Origin: Nephrocerus scutellatus
Lineage: Eukaryota > Arthropoda > Insecta > Diptera > Pipunculidae
Reading direction: 5' to 3'
Assembly: GCA_947095585.1 (NCBI GenBank)
Contig: OX352763.1
Coordinates: 118,399,908-118,463,907 of the forward strand
Length of the DNA: 64,000 nucleotides
In this document: positions 63,766-64,000 of the stretch, piece by piece
Layout: each line of letters opens with the position of its first letter
How positions within the stretch are numbered: the stretch's first letter is position 1
The notes under the pieces: generated by a model
What the model saw: only the letters and a program-made list of their open reading frames with translations
Databases searched by the model: none
What the model was told of the DNA's origin: nothing
Program-made: the position numbers and the translations under genes

Positions 63766-64000
63766 CCAAACAAAAATAATAATAATTTATTTTCAAATGC
63801 ATGAACAAATTATAAAATTCACACACGGTTTTTGCATATTATTAGCTAGGTTTGGCAACTTTTGGCTATAAAATTGTAGATTCTTAACCGAACAAGACCA
63901 ACTAGTGGAAGTTAAGCCGATATTCTTTTTTGCGGGGACATCCGCGAACAGAAATCATCACGGACTTAATGGCGACAGTATATAAACCTGGGCAACTAAA

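Overview
The window is eukaryotic and almost certainly from a higher fly (Brachycera), possibly a tephritid or another fly with a repeat-rich genome. Evidence: GT-AG introns as short as 55 nt, a spliced gene that is clearly the orthologue of Drosophila slipper (slpr, a mixed-lineage JNK kinase kinase kinase), CAG/CAA-coded poly-Q and poly-H tracts, a eukaryotic tRNA-Gln with a Pol III T-run terminator, and a dense load of decayed RTE-, Jockey-, I/R1-like LINEs, mariners, a Helitron, a tRNA-SINE and solo LTRs. No prokaryotic operon, CRISPR array or virus genome is seen. The species call is inference.

Layout. 1-19 kb is intergenic: two diverged copies of one LTR (one an almost textbook solo LTR with a 4-bp target duplication), a LINE endonuclease fragment, a Helitron, a SINE, a dead mariner, three tandem-repeat arrays (9.2-9.7, 11.2-11.9, 14.05-14.8 kb) and one tRNA-Gln gene on the minus strand at 16.1 kb. 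19.2-38.4 kb is slpr on the plus strand, with eleven coding exons that join in phase. Exons 1-2 encode the SH3 domain, 2-5 the kinase domain, 5-6 the leucine zippers, 7 the CRIB motif, and 8-11 a long disordered tail. Intron 5 holds a mariner and a LINE fragment. Intron 7 holds a 2.2-kb segment bounded by inverted repeats and containing antisense LINE/gag-like remnants. Intron 8 (6.2 kb) holds two minisatellites. 38.4-64 kb is gene-poor: nested and tandem LINE copies, a foldback element, a mariner with internally amplified sequence, a 1.5-kb AT-rich satellite and a higher-order minisatellite.

Functionally there is one confident protein-coding gene and one tRNA gene; everything else recognisable is repeat or mobile-element derived. 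slpr is predicted to relay Rac/Cdc42 signals to the JNK cascade. The most interesting points are in slpr itself: two alternative C-termini (about 1418 or 1963 residues), a 66-nt intron with no stop that keeps frame if retained just before the CRIB motif, and a UAG-C stop followed by 33 open codons. The genome architecture is also unusual, with several independent cases of tandem amplification inside or beside mobile elements. All protein assignments are from reading translations by eye; no database search was run.
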